Source: Anodontia alba | Lineage: Eukaryota; Mollusca; Bivalvia; Lucinida; Lucinidae | NCBI GenBank assembly: GCA_964016985.1 | Contig: OZ024823.1 | Coordinates: 41,264,264 to 41,328,263, forward strand | Direction: 5' to 3' | Length of the DNA: 64,000 nucleotides | In this document: positions 46,301-61,300 of the stretch, one piece after another | How the letters are laid out: every line of letters starts with the position of its first letter | How positions within the stretch are numbered: the first letter of the stretch is position 1 | Notes under the pieces: generated by a model | What the model was told of the DNA's origin: nothing | The model's database searches: none | What the model saw: only the letters and a program-made list of their open reading frames with translations | Program-made: the position numbers and the translations under genes

Positions 46301-49300
46301 TTGTTTGTGTTGAGGTTTTATGGCCCAGTGAACCCACTGGGGTCATGCCGAGTGCAGTCAGTTTACCCAACTACACTTTTGCTTTGTTTTAAGGTTTAAC
46401 AGCCCAGTCAACTCAATGGGGTCATGCTGAGTATGGTCAGTTTATCTAACCACACTTTTACTGGGCAGGCTTAGTCCTCTAAGCAGTTTGTTTGTTTGTT
46501 TGTTTTTTATTCGGGCTTTACGTCACTTTCAACAATCTTTCAGTCATAGCAGGACAGTGTCTGGATGTGGCAGGGAGCTAAATGCTCACTTTCAGAGTGC
46601 TGCTTCACTGAAATATCAAGCCCCAGATACTTGACATGATATTCCACCCAGTCACATTATACTGACACCGAGTTGACCAGTTCTGATTCCTAGCTCTACT
46701 TTCTTAATGCTGAGCGCCAAGCAAAAGAGCAGCTAGAACCATTTTTAAAGTCTTTGGTGTGACTCGACCAGGGATCGGACCCACCCGCAACCTCCCGGTT
46801 ACAAAGCAGATGCTCTACCAACTGAGCCACTGTGCCTGTCCTCTAAGTGGTTAACCAGTATTGTGTACATTCTTTTGCCAGAAACTGACAACTGCCTTTC
46901 TTGAATCAGCGGAAGGGAGAAAATGACTGTAGAAAATATTTCATGATCAATCTCCACAAAAGAATGCTGCAGACCCAGTGAGGGTCAAACCTGCAACCTC
47001 CTGATCACCAGTCAGACACGCATCCAACTGAGCCACTGTGGCCAGCTAGGAACCTCATTAAATATTCAGAATGGCAGGTCCTTTGACAGCAGTGCTGGAC
47101 TCTTAAAAGGTCATTATCTTTCTTAGTTTTTACCCAATTTTGATTAAATTTGCATTTAAATGCATAGTTGTCAAGCCCTTGCAGTTCAGACATACTGTTC
47201 TCCAACCTTGCTTTTCTTTTTTAAGTAAATCCAATACATGAAATTTTTACCCAGCATGCTCTGCATTAACCCTTAAAATGCCAAGAAAACTTGCATCTGA
47301 AAATGTTGTCTGTTTATGTCATCTGCTGAATATTCTTGCTAACTTTTCAAACTTGTTTTTTGCATACAGGCAAACATGCCTAGAGGAGCAGTCTGATCTG
47401 GGTCCACACTGTTTGCAAAAATCACAAGCAGATGACAATTGTTGTGAATGGCAGTTTAAGGATTAAAGTAAATACTGTATATATCTCACCATTCATAGGA
47501 AACCTTGGTAATAACTCTTCTGGTTTATAATATGTGGAGCCTTGAAGAAAATCTATCAATTTCTTCCTGTAGAAACCCAGTTCTGATGGTTCTGTACCAG
47601 CTTTATTTGGAATATGGCCTGAAATACATATCATATTTAACCTCATTGTTCATGTTGGGACAGACAGACTGGAGCAAACAGTGAAGACCTAGATCAGATG
47701 CTGCAGAAAATAGTGTATCATCAGGTTTTTATTGTTTGCCAAACATCAGGTAATGCAGTAAAATAAACTTGTTCAAATTTAAGGACAAAGGTGTCCCAAT
47801 ATTTAGTATAAACATGGCAACAAAATAGATTTCTATGAACCATTAGTAGAGAAATGATCTGGGTCCAGTTGTTCAAAGCATGGTTAGCTTAACAAGCTTG
47901 TTAGTGGTCAAAATGTTAACTGTTCTAGTAAGTACAATATCTTATTCACAGGTATTTTTGCTGAAAAAATGTGAGTAGCTTTTGCAAATGCAAAAGCTAC
48001 TCTCATCTTTCAACAAAAATAAAAGTGTATATGCCATATTTAATGATCAAAGTTTTAACGATATGTTATTAACTAACAACATTGTTAGTTTTGAATAACT
48101 GGGCCCAGTTCATATATATTTGTATAACATTCTACATACATCTGTCTGAAATAAAATATTTGTCACATCTTGTTTTTCTACTTTTACTTTCCCAAATCAC
48201 ACAATTTTATATGGGTATTCTGTATGTTTATGAAACTGTGTTGCCACCATGTACTAACAAGAGCTGTCGGAGGACAGCGAGCTCGCCTGCTGGGTACATT
48301 TTATATTGTAACATTTTTATCATTAAGCCATATAATATAGGTCACACTGACCTAGATGTATTTGTATGTAAATCATTTTGTCACTTAGATATAATAATCC
48401 AGGTATGACAATTCTCCATGAAATAGTAATAAAAATAAAAGGCAAAATCACTGAAGCATGAAATATAGGTCACAATGACCTAGATATAGTAAGTGGTCAT
48501 TCATTGGGTCACATGGAACTAATATCCCAGGTGTGACATTTATCCAACAAATAGTATTCAAGATATAAGGCAAAATCACTGAACCATGAAATATAGGTCA
48601 CACCAACAGAGATATATTTTGACGTCAATAATCGGGTCACAAGGAACTAATATCCCAGGTGTGACATTTATCCAACAAATAGTATTCAAGATATAAGGCA
48701 AAATCACTGAACCATGAAATATAGGTCACAATGACCTAGATATAGTAAGTGGTCATTCATTGGGTCACATGGAACTAATATCCCAGGTGTGACATTTATC
48801 CAACAAATAGTATTCAAGATATAAGGCAAAATCACTGAACCATGAAATATAGGTCACACCAACAGAGATATATTTTGACGTCAATAATCGGGTCACAAGG
48901 AACTAATATCCCAGGTGTGACATTTATCCAACAAATAGTATTCAAGATATAAGGCAAAATCACTGAACCATGAAATATAGGTCACAATGACCTAGATATA
49001 GTAAGTGGTCATTCATTGGGTCACATGGAAGTAATATCCCAGGTGTGACATTTATCCAACAAATAGTATTCAAGATATAAGGCAAAATCACTGAACCATG
49101 AAATATAGGTCACACCAACAGAGATATATTTTGACGTCAATAATCGGGTCACAAGGAACTAATATCCCAGGTGTGACATTTATCCAACAAATAGTATTCA
49201 AGCTATAAGGCAAAATCACTGAACCATGAAATATAGGTCACAATGACCTAGATATAGTAAGTGGTCATTCATTGGGTCACATGGAAGTAATATCCCAGGT

Positions 49301-52300
49301 GTGACATTTATCCAACAAATAGTATTCAAGATATAAGGCAAAATCACTGAACCATGAAATATAGGTCACAATGACTTAGATATAGTAAGTGGTCATTCAT
49401 TGGGTCACATGGAACTAATATCCCAGGTGTGACATTTATCCAACAAATAGTATTCAAGATATAAGGCAAAATCACTGAACCATGAAATATAGGTCACAAT
49501 GACCTAGATATAGTAAGTGGTCATTCATTGGGTCACATGGAAGTAATATCCCAGGTGTGACATTTATCCAACAAATAGTATTCAAGATATAAGGCAAAAT
49601 CACTGAACCATGAAATATAGGTCACAATGACCTAGATATAGTAAGTGGTCATTCATTGGGTCACATGGAAGTAATATCCCAGGTGTGACATTTAACCAAC
49701 AAAAAGTATTCAAGATATAAGGCAAAATCACTGAACCATGAAATATAGGTCACAATGACCTAGATATAGTAAGTGGTCATTCATTGGGTCACATGGAAGT
49801 AATATCCCAGGTGTGACATTTATCCAACAAATAGTATTCAAGATATAAGGCAAAATCACTGGACCGTGAAATCTAGGTGACCTTGACCGTAAAATGTAGG
49901 TCACCATGACCTTCACTCTCTTACACTTAAACTGATGTCACATAGTTAGCTGATGTATAGCCAGTTGTGTCTATAACCTGTAGGCATATAAGATTTTACA
50001 AATGTGTCCTAGATTTTGACCCCTAGCCCCACCCCAAGGCCCACCCTGAGGTATGAACCCAGGGGTATGTTCTTTTGGAATCTCAGAAGACTCGTCCAGG
50101 TACCCAAATTCTAAATATGAATGCTCTATGAGGAGTGAAAGTCAGGATATAAGAATTTGAAAAACTTTAACACAGTATTACAAAGGTGTCCTAGATTCTG
50201 ACCCCTAGCCCCACCCAGGGGCATGAACCCAGGGGTTTATTCTCTTGGAATCTCAGAAGACCCTCCAAGGTACCTAAGTTCCAAATTTGATGCCTCTGTG
50301 AGGAGTGACTGTTGAGATATAAGCATTTGAAAACTTTAACACAGTGTGACGGGAACGGGAACGCAAACGCAAACGCAAACGTGGACGACCGGGGTGACTA
50401 CAATAGCTCTCCTTGTACTTCGTACAGGCGAGCTAAAAACTAATTAAACATTAGCAAATTATTAAAAAAAAATAGCAAATGACAAACAAGTACGTGTAAC
50501 ATTTTTTCTTATTTCTCCCCAATTCTTATTTTTTTTTACCAATTCATTCAACTAAGCTCCAAGCATAGCCCTAAGATAAGACATTAAAAGCTTTGATATT
50601 TTTTCTTATTTCTCCACAAAATCATGTATACTCATTAGAAGCACCTCACTGAGGTGCTCCTAACAAATATCATATACATATCTACTTGTGGAGAAATATT
50701 TAACCAGAGCTACCATACTCAGTCTAATTACCGCACATACCCCTATAAGAGCACAGTCAAGCAATTCCAGTCTTTAGATAACAGCAGTGTATTTTTTTGT
50801 CTCTTCTTTATAAAAGCATATGATGTGGGTACCCATCTGAATTGCATCAACTTGTTGATGCAATTCTAATGAGTACCCACAAGATATGCTTTCATAAAGA
50901 AAATCAGAAAAAATCGCATTAACATCATCAAATAAGTCATTTGTTGACTTTTTTTTAAAGTGTACCCTTAGTAGGCAGATACATATTTTACCACGTTTTC
51001 CCTGTAATTTTGAACAACCTAAGTGCACAGTGTTATACTTAGGAAAAAATGGTATGTCCATGGGAGACAAAATTGTATGTAATGCAAGGCCCTGTTTTAG
51101 TGGAAAAACTTACGACATTTTAACATGTTTGCCAACTTCATCTTCAGCATACTAAAGGTTACCACTAATTTGATAAAAACCTCCAGATATTTAAGTCTAC
51201 ACAAAATCAGCAGGGCCGTTCCACATGTCAGACAAAAATTTGTTCTGTCCGGCAAAAGTTTTAAGAATTTAAGTACATTTAATATTAACATTTGTCTCAC
51301 TGGCAGACAGGCTTTGAAAAATTTTCATGTACACTGAGAGAAGGTGGTGATTTTGGGATATTTAGCATAAATTTTATTGCCACATCAAAACATACCTTGT
51401 GTGTATGCACTGGAATTACCTCAGCACGGAAATTCCAAAATGTACCCACAAGACATGTTTTGGCACAAAAATAGCAAATATTTTCTTCAAAAATACTCCC
51501 ATTTATCTGGAGCTATGTTAAATGGAAGAATTAGACATTACAATCACAAGTGAATATGAAGTTGTTTTTTTTTTATGCATGCAATTTTTTGTTACCTTCT
51601 GGAAGAGATTGTAGATACTCGGACATATATGTCTGCACCTTTTCCCGTAACAACTGGGCAAATCTACTGTGAAGTTCTTCTGATTTATCATGCCATTGAT
51701 AGATGACATGTTCCTGAAAAGGGATTTACAAGTAGTTTAACCCTAGTCCTGCCGAACCTGGATATGTCCTGCCTTTGCAAACAGTGTAGATCCAGATCAG
51801 TTGGCTTCTGAAGAAGCCAACTGATCTGGATCTGCACTGTTTGCCATTAAGTATGTGAATTTATATCAACAATCAGGATCAATCTGACTGGCTGAAAATT
51901 AGAAATGGGTGTGGCATCATAATTTATTCAGCAGGACAAGGGTTAAGATGACTAGATAAACCTCCAAGGGAGGTAACTCTGATAACAAAGTATTAGATAC
52001 CCTTCTCATAGTCACTTTTCTTAAAGGAAATTTGCTCCCAGATAAAGGGGGATGGGGAATGGGAGTGTGGGAGGGGCAACTTCTTTTAGATAAGAGTAGC
52101 CCCCTTTGAGAAGGAACTTGTATACCAGGAAAGCAAATGGTCTGTTGGAGTGGTCTCCCTTTGGACAAAGAGGCAAAATCTTTCAGCTTAAAGTGCTCTC
52201 TCTTTCACACCTTTTATTTCAAATTCACATTCATACAAAAAAATATAAATGTCATACTCTAAAAGGAAAGAATTCGCTCCTAAGGGGAGCAAATTCTTTC

Positions 52301-55300
52301 ATTTTAGAGTAGACTCCTTTTCAAGAAGATTATGAGCAGAAAAGGTAACAGGTAGTCACATAGGTTGTCTCTCTTTAATATAAAAATTAGTGGAAAATCT
52401 ACTAGATATATGCAGTCAGACTGTCTTTTTAACTCTTTCGGTGCCAAATTTCAGACGACATTTTGTCGTCTGCTTTTCTTTTTTAACAAACTATTGCTTG
52501 AATAGAACTTTATACGTAAAGTTGAAAGACTGAATGTCAAACAGCGTAGATCCAGATGAGACAGCTCATATCTCACATCTGGATCTATGCTGTTTGCAAA
52601 AGCCTATTAATATCACCTGTTGCAGTGAAAGAGTTAAAGCATTCTAGTACCATGTGACTGAAATGAAGCTGGCCTCGGAGGCTCAGTTGGATGTGGGGTC
52701 TGACTGCAGACCAGGAGGTCGTGGGTTCAACCCCCACTGAGGTCGGCAACATCCTTTCATAGAGACTGATCATTCTCTCCCTTCCGCTGATTCAAGAAGG
52801 GCAGTTGTTAGTTTCTGGCAAAGGAATGTGCACAATACTGGTTAACCCCTTAGAGGACTAAGCCTGCCCAGTAAATGTGTAGTTAGGTAAACTGACTGCA
52901 CTCGACATGACCCCATCGGGTTGACTGGGCCATAAAACCTCAACACAAACAAACAAGACTGAAATGAAGCCTAAGAAATAAATAGGCTTTTCTGTTTCTC
53001 AAGCTTGTATGTATGACATTTATACAAAACAAGTATTCAGAACATAGTATTTCTATTATGTATGAAAAAGAAAAAAAAAAAGGTCAGTAACAGCTACTCT
53101 AGAATGTTGTTGTGAAAATTCTATTATCTGGAGTTAATATAACCTATGCTGTGGAAGAGAATAATGAAAGGTATCCAAAATTTATTGCACAAACTATCAT
53201 TATCTAGAGCAATGCATCTTATAAACCAGAGCTACCATGCAAAATGACTTAACACTTACTAAATATGGAATGGCAAGATCTTTTTTACTTCTGTTAGTTT
53301 TACTAATGTTTTCAAGGTAACCTAGAACCAGGTTTCTTGGAAGGCCTTCAACCTCAGGCAAATCTTCAGTAAATATCTGAAAGAATTTTGACACAACACC
53401 ATTTAACCTTTAGTACTTTCCACACAAAATCAACTGAAAACACACTTAAGAAATCGCTGTTATTGCTTTCAGAAAATAGGGCACAACATTTCAAACCCTG
53501 TTTTTCTGGGAAAATATGAAATACATTTCAAATGTCTGAAATTTTTACTCCACATGCTATTAAAGGACAAAAGATAAAAGCCGTTTTCAGGCAAATGTAA
53601 AGTGGGCATACACAGGTTAGACTGTAAATGCAAAGTCTGTAAATTAAAATTTGAACATCGTAAACTGTATGCACCAAACTGCATATGCTTTATGCCCAGT
53701 CTGTTAAGCCACAGTTCACACATACATGATGACTCATATAACTAGACTTATTTGCAGAGTCTATACAGCTGAATTATTGTTTAGAGATTGGTTGGTCTAT
53801 GTTTTATCTTTAACCCTTGTCATGCTGAACCCGGATATGCCCTGCCTTAGCAAACAGTGTAAATCCAGATCAGCTGGCTTCTGAAGAAGCCAACTGATCT
53901 GGATCTGCACTGTTTGCCATTAAGTATGTGAATTTATAGGAACAATCCAGATCAAGTAATCTGATTGGCTGAAAATTAGAAGCGAGCGTGGCAATTTAAT
54001 TTATTCAGCATGGCAAGGGTTAACTGTTGTACTCAAGTTATTATTTCTGCACCATACAAAAAGGTGACTGCATCACCTTGTGCATCTGTCTACTGACAGA
54101 TACTGCAGAATGTATCAACAGAAGACAAGTATGCAGGATAATCTGAATTTGTGTATTTTCAATGCCCACAAAGATACCTTTTCAACTGATATTTCATCTT
54201 CAGTATTTCATCCTCAGTATATGCCTGGGCCCAGCAGATCAAAGCTAACAATGTCGTTAGTTAACGATTCGTTAAAATTTACATCGAGTGATACGCAAAT
54301 ATGCTGAAATTTTTTGCTGAAAAAATGTGAGTAGCTTTTGTAGTGCAAAAGCTACTCACATTTTTTCAGCAAAAAATATCAGAATATTGTATATTGAATT
54401 CGCTAAAACAGTTAAAGAAATGACCCTTAACGAGCTCGTTAAGCTAACGACGCTTTGAACAACCGGGCCCTGATAAATAAATATGGCATATAAGCTAATA
54501 TTTTTGCTGAAAAAAAAAATATAAGTGGCTTTTGCATTTGCAAAAGCTAATCACATTTTTTCAGCAAAATATCTGTGAATCAGATTGTACTTACTAGAAC
54601 AGTTAACATTTTAACTAATGAGCTTGATAAGCTAACAATGTTTTGAACAACCAGGCCCTGATTTTCATTTTATTGTACATTTTCATGTTTATGTTTTTAT
54701 CCACAGAGAGAGACAGAGACAAAGAGAGAGAGAGACAGAGAGAGAGAACGAGACAGACAGACAGACAGAGAGAGAGCAAAACAACAACAAAAGAACCATG
54801 AAATTTTCAGTAATTCAGATGTTTATTTATAAACTGAACAAATTCATACCTTTAAACCATCCTCTGGGTTTTCTCGTAACACCCATTCAGCGAATTCAAA
54901 TATCAATTTTAAATGCTCAGCTCCTACAATAGCCAACAGCAACCACTTAAAATATATGTATATGACTCCAAATCTTTAGAAAAACGGTGGTCAGGAACTG
55001 TAAACTGTCAACACAGCTCAAGATAAAGTTTTGTCAACCAAACAATATTGACATCTACTTGACTTTTCCAAGGATCTGTGTGCACTTATTAGAATTGTTT
55101 CACTGAGACAATTTTATCACATGACCTTTAGGTTATTCAGTAAAATAGCCCATGTCATAAAAATCATATGATTACATGAGTATTGTTTATTGTGTTGGGG
55201 TTAAATGACTCGTCAACCCCCTTGTGGGTCATTTTGTGTCGTCACCCAGAGAAAAGGAGAAGAGAATTAGAAATAGCAGATGAAATGACACAGAGGAACA

Positions 55301-58300
55301 GGGGAGAAAGAAAAAATAAATGAAAATGTAGAAACAGAAGAAATAAAAACACCCCCCTCTACCCTTACCTGCTGCAAAGACAGTAGGCTTTGCCCAACTG
55401 TAAGCCGATACACAAACCTTTGCCTCACCCAACTACCCCGGACTACACATGTAATAACACCTGCAAGGCTTCCAATTGGTTAGCCAAATTACCCTCATTA
55501 ATATTTGTATTAATCCACTTACTGATAGCAACCAAGATGGCATTCGTGTTTGCAGATACAATTTTCACCTTTGAAACAGATCCTACCTTCAACTTTGAGA
55601 TGAATGATAAAGTTCAGGGCCCAGTTGTTCAAAGCGTCGTTAGCTTAACGAGCTCGTTAAGGGTCATTTCGTTAACTGTTTTAGAGGATTCAATACACAA
55701 TAGTCTGATATTTTTTGCTAAAAAAATGTGAGTAGCTTTTGCAGTGCAAAAGCTACTCACATTTTTTCAGCAAAAAATTTCAGCATATTTGCGTATCACT
55801 CGATGTAAATTTTAACGAATCGTTAACTAACAACATCGTTAGTTTTGAACAACTGGGCCCAGCAATATATTAGGAGGTACTTTCAACATCAATATTGTCA
55901 AACAGTCAATGGAAAATCCTCGCCTCCTCCTAACCAAAAGAAGCATTGGAGAATAGCATGACTCTGACAGTCAATAAATATGTCAAATTAAAATCCAAAC
56001 TACAGTTATAATGTTTTATATTCTTGAAAATCTGTCATTTACTTGGTTGTATCAACAACCATATAAACTGTACTGATCAAGATCAGTGACCTTTAAATAC
56101 AACAGCTGACTGCGGGGGATTTCCCTACTGATTCAGTGACAATGACTGTGATGTTCACTCTCTTGAATGAGGTGAAAGGAATATGTATTTTTGAACTGAT
56201 TTTTTATTCGAATGAAATATTCATAAGCTCAAATAAAAATCATCCTTATTTCCTACAGTTTAATGAAGTAAAAAATGGCATATTTATCTTGTTTGGTACA
56301 TTTCAAATAACATGCGAATTAATATATTTTTTGTAGTCGGAAGGGTCATGTGACAAACAGAATCTTACATTAGTGGTCATTTAATATGAAATTTATTAAA
56401 TGTGTTGGATAATTTCATTTTTTTGCAAGCCTCCAGCTGGCAAAATACCAAAAGTACCCATCAGGCTCGCAAAATATTGGAATTATCCAATGTAATTCAT
56501 AAATTTTATGTCAAATGACCACTCATGTAAGCTCCGCTATGTAGTGACTGAGTACTCATAAAATATGTTATTGTGAAGAAAATAAATAAATAAATAAAAA
56601 AATAAATAAACAACATATTTTCTAAATTCCCTGAAAAGTATTTGTGGGTATTCATTAGAAGCTCCTTTAAATAATATTTGTGAAGAAATGTAAGAAATAT
56701 AAATACTTTTTGGTTAAAGAAAATCTGTTATCTACTGAAGTGGCTAAAGGTATTTATTTTTTTATTGGTTTGTTAATATAGCGGAACTGAAAGAATTTGA
56801 GATAGCATTTTTTTTCCTCCAGGAGTAACAACTAATGAAACAGGAAGTATGAATATATCCATGTCAGAGTTATTTCCCTTTGTGGTGTATACAGTTCCCT
56901 TTAACTAAGTGAATTAGCTGGCAGAATTCTTGAAAGTTTGAAGCTATGTGGCCACCATTTCCAAGAAAGTTTACCCCTATCTCACCTTCTAGGCAAGACA
57001 AACAAAAGATTAGCTGCCACATTTATGCTAAACAGTTGAACAAACATGCTTGAGCAAATAGTGTAGTTACTTATCAAACTGCTCAAGGAGCACTCTGAAC
57101 TAAGTTTGCCATTCTGTCATAACTGAAGACTGCACAATTTTCAAACCTCAAAATCTGAAGGAAATATTGTGCCAAAACAACTGACATACTGTTGCTGGGA
57201 TGCAAAAAAAACACAACATTTAAAACATCAAAAGAAAACAAATTTGTTTTAATTCATCTTCAGTATTGCCTGTTTGAAGAAAATATTTTATTTGTTTGTG
57301 TTGAGGTTTTACGGCCCAATCAACCCAATGGGGTAATGTCGAGCGTGGTAAAATAAATTTTATCTTACCCAAATGTTGTAAATATTGCACAGTCCTCTCA
57401 TGTCCTCTAAGTGGAGAATTAGGTCTTGCTGCTTGCTTCATTAACAGGGATAATGCTGAAAAATTAAAAATCAATCTTTAAAAAATACAAATCAGACAAA
57501 AGGCTTTGCAAAACAAAAAGAAAAGGCTTCTAACATTGTTTGACTTCATTTTTTATGTATTTTGCTACTTACACTGTCACACTGTCATTTTGCTTCCTTT
57601 TTTTATTTATTGTTTTTTTTTTTTTTGGTCTGTCATTTTGCTTCCACTTTTTTTTTTTGTTCAACCACCCCTTCTTGGGACAACAGATTTGTCAAAATTC
57701 AAAGATGGAAGAGTTCACTCAGGTCATTAAAGGTTAATGTTACAAATGAAAAAGGTGTAAGTCAGCAAAGTTTAATAGATATCCCCACAGAAAGGAAAAG
57801 GTCACAGACAGATGAACAGACAGGTGGACATAAAAACAGAATACCCTGACCCCAACATGCACAGTTTTCAGGGAGGAATAGGAGTGGGGAGGTATAACAA
57901 CAGCAGAACTACAACAATTCAGGGCTTCAGATTGGCTGTCATATTTAGAAGTAAAATAATGCGGTTTTCTTATTTCTCAAACAATACATACTCTGGTATC
58001 TCACTGTTTTGCTAACAGACAACAATGTACCGATACATTTATATTTCCCCAAAACAGGCCTTGACATTTCATTCTAACTATTTTTTAATTATTTTTGACA
58101 TTTTGAATATGCTAAGCCAGTGTTCTGTGCAAAAAAAAAATAACATAAGCTTTTAAAGTGCTATCTGCTGATGTTTAAATTCATCAAGCTAATAGTTAAA
58201 TATCAATTCTCGAACCATGCTCCTCGTGGCTTATATATGAATCTCTCCAAATAGAAAATGATCACATGACATATTCAACTAGCATAACCCAGATAAGCCA

Positions 58301-61300
58301 ACAAATCTATGCAGTTGATCAGGATCTATGCTGTTCAGTGATAGAATCTGTAATTAACTCTTTCACTGCCACAGGCGATAATAATAGGTTTTTGCAAACA
58401 GCATAGATCCAGATGAGACGGCTCAATGAGCCGTCTCATCTGGATCTATGCTGTTTGACATTCAGTCTATCACGTTTACATATAAACATCTTTCCAAGCG
58501 ATAGTTTGTTAAAATAAAAAAGCAGACGACAAATGCCGTCTGAAATTTGGCACTGAAAGTGTAAATTCCATACAACATATTAGTGACCAGCATAGATACT
58601 GATGACGATGTGTGAATATGCAGGCTGAAAAACATCTATGCTAGCTGCAAGAGTCATAACGTAAAGTTCTACTTGGAAAGGCTCATATTGTATATAAGCT
58701 TTCATATTACATGCACATCATCCTAATGTGATGCGTTATATAAAATGTCAAAACATGTATTTTCAAGTAAACAGAATGACTAATATCCAAGATCTTTTTT
58801 CTTAACCCCTTTCATGTTGAATAAATTAAGATGCCATGCCCACTTGTAATCTTCAGCCAATAAGATTACTTGATCATAGTTGTTCATACAAATTCAAATA
58901 CTTTATGACAAACAGTGCAGATCCAGATCAGTTGGCTTCTTCAGAAGCCAGCTGATCTGGATCTACACTGTTTCCAAAGGCTGGGTATATCCCGGTTCAG
59001 CAGGACAAGAGTTAAATATTTACATGTCAATCTCTTTTTTCAAGGCAAAGAATATGTCATCTGCTAATTTTCACATTCAGCAGGTTAAATGTTATAAGTA
59101 AGAAGAATGGATACACTTTCAGAGGAAGCAACTCTTTCAAAATTATTTTTGTTTCCCCTTGACAGCAAAGTAGAATAGACTCCTTTTCAGAAGGGGCTTA
59201 GAGTACAATAGAACAAACAGGAAGTCACAAAAATTGCCTCCCTTGTCAAAAAATGTTGGCAAAGTTACCAAGCATAACCAGTCCTCTTTAATTATGTTTT
59301 ACCTTTTTCATGCAATCCTTTCTTTTCATAGAGTATAATAAGTTCACTAAACTTTTCTTTTTTCTTGAGAGATCTTTCGGCTTCATCAACATGGACTTTA
59401 TTGTCCTTCAATCTCAGAAGAGGGGCAACTAGAGCATCATTTGTCTGCAATCATACATAACAAAAACATGCCAATATAATTTTGTCCCCCTTAAACCCCA
59501 CTTTTATATAGTAAAACTGGGGTTTACAGTGGTATACATTATTTTTCTTATTTCTGCTCAAAAACATAGATTGTGGGAACACATTAGAACTGCCTCACTG
59601 AGGCAGTTCTAATGAGTACCCACAATCTATGTTTTGAGCAGGAATATGAAGAATATCAGATTTTTTTATCTGAAAATTTTCATTTTTTTCGTGGTAAAAC
59701 TTTCAGTATATATGAACAGGCATGTCTTCATAATGAACACAGGCTGGTATTTTATATTACAGAGACCATGACATGGCTCCAGATAAGAAAGGGGTATCCA
59801 GACAATATTTTTCTTATTTCTCCATGAAAGCATATGTTGTGGGTACTCATTAGAAGTGCCTCAATAAGACACTTCTAATGAGTAACCACAACATACGCTT
59901 TCACAGAGAAATAAGAAAAATATTGATACTTTTTGTTCGACAAAAAGCATCTATCTAGAGTTGTGTGAAGAGCAATGCTCCTGATCAGACCGCATATCCT
60001 GCCAGTCTGACAAGAGCTTTCACTGTTTTGCAATATGATATGGGACATTTTTAGCCTGAATACAGTATATACTTATGCCAAATCTGTAGATATGCGCAAT
60101 ATCCGAATCTGAATATGCTATGTAACCCTTCTAATTTGACAAATTTCAAATATGGAAAATATCAATACGGCTAGTAGGATATTAGCAGAAAATCTAATGT
60201 TGTGATAAATTTGCACCCTTGATGTATATGTGTAAATAATGTGAGAAAATTTCCTACAACATGAAAATTGTGAAAGTAATACAACTGTGTCCAGATTTAC
60301 TGTATAACAATTTTCAAGAATAAGAAATTTTAACCCTGGTCCTCCTGAACCAGGATATGTCCTGCCTTTTCAAACAATGTAGATCCAGATCAGTTGGCTT
60401 CCAAGAAGCCTAAGAAGCCAACTGATCAGGATCTGCACTGTTTTTCATTTAGAATGTGAATTTGTATCAACTGGATCAAGCAAAATGATTGGCTGACAAT
60501 TAGAAGTGGCTGTGGCATCTTAATTTATTCAGAATGACAAGGTCAAAAAAGCTATGAGCGAAGAAGGGTTCACAATCACTAGCAATTATTGCATATAAGC
60601 CACCATGAAGACTCAGATCAGCCTGCAGCTATGGACCTTTTCTACCTACATTACATAGTTCCAGATAAGAATGTTTGTCCACCAAAGCATAAATTGTGGG
60701 TACTCATTAGAAGTGCCTTAGTGAAGCACTTCTAATGAGTACCTACAACCTATTTTCATGGAAAAATAAGAAAATTATTATTACTTTTTGGCTGAAAAAA
60801 TTGTCTCATTTGGAGCTATGTACAAAGAAGCAAGCAAAGACTAATTAGATTGCACAAATGTGCAAGTCGATCAGTCTTTGCAGATCAAAGTTCACATGAC
60901 CAAAGGTACTCAAGATGTGTCTTAAATGGTTTCTCAGTGATATCTTTTGGAAGTTATTTTCTGCATATGGTAAATGTCTTAAAATTTCGTATAACAAAGT
61001 GTCTGACAAATTGGCATATGCAAACAGTGCACAGCCAGATCAGACCGCTCCTTCAAGGGTAGCCTGATCAGGTGCTTCACTGTTTTCCATTCCACTATAG
61101 TATTTTAACCCTTGTTCTGCTGAATAAATTAAGATGCCATGCCCACTTTTAATTTTCAGCCAATAAGATTACTTGACCCGGATTGTTGCTATAAATTCTC
61201 ATACTTAATAGCAAACAGTGCAGATCCAGATCAGTTGGCTTCTTCAGAAGCCAACTGATCTGGATCTACACTGTTTGCAAAGGCAGGGTATATCCGGGTT

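Larger units (their letters stand above)
55110..56545 (-). mobile_element. Unclassified 1 kb element (copy E2) with two nested insertions
   Basis: Reverse complement of 25383-26425: shares 'gtcaataaatatgtcaaatt', 'gactctgacagtcaata', 'gcaaccaagatggcattcgt' and the terminal inverted repeat at 56370-56535. It contains an S3 repeat (55185-55440) and a GGGCCC MITE (55617-55860), so it is older than both. Confidence 0.72.

Noticed and set aside
46801..47046. tRNA genes
   Set aside because: The tRNA-like stretches here and at 29780-29850, 52670-52740 and 62110-62190 are heads of SINEs with long bodies and target duplications.
49728..49916. 62-codon minus-strand frame also present at 27316-27504
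   Set aside because: Identical because the two Helentron-like elements are copies; it overlaps core units and has no conserved coding signal.
57506..57737. Phe-rich membrane-protein-like frames
   Set aside because: Produced by long T runs in a VPS39 intron; no start or splice context.
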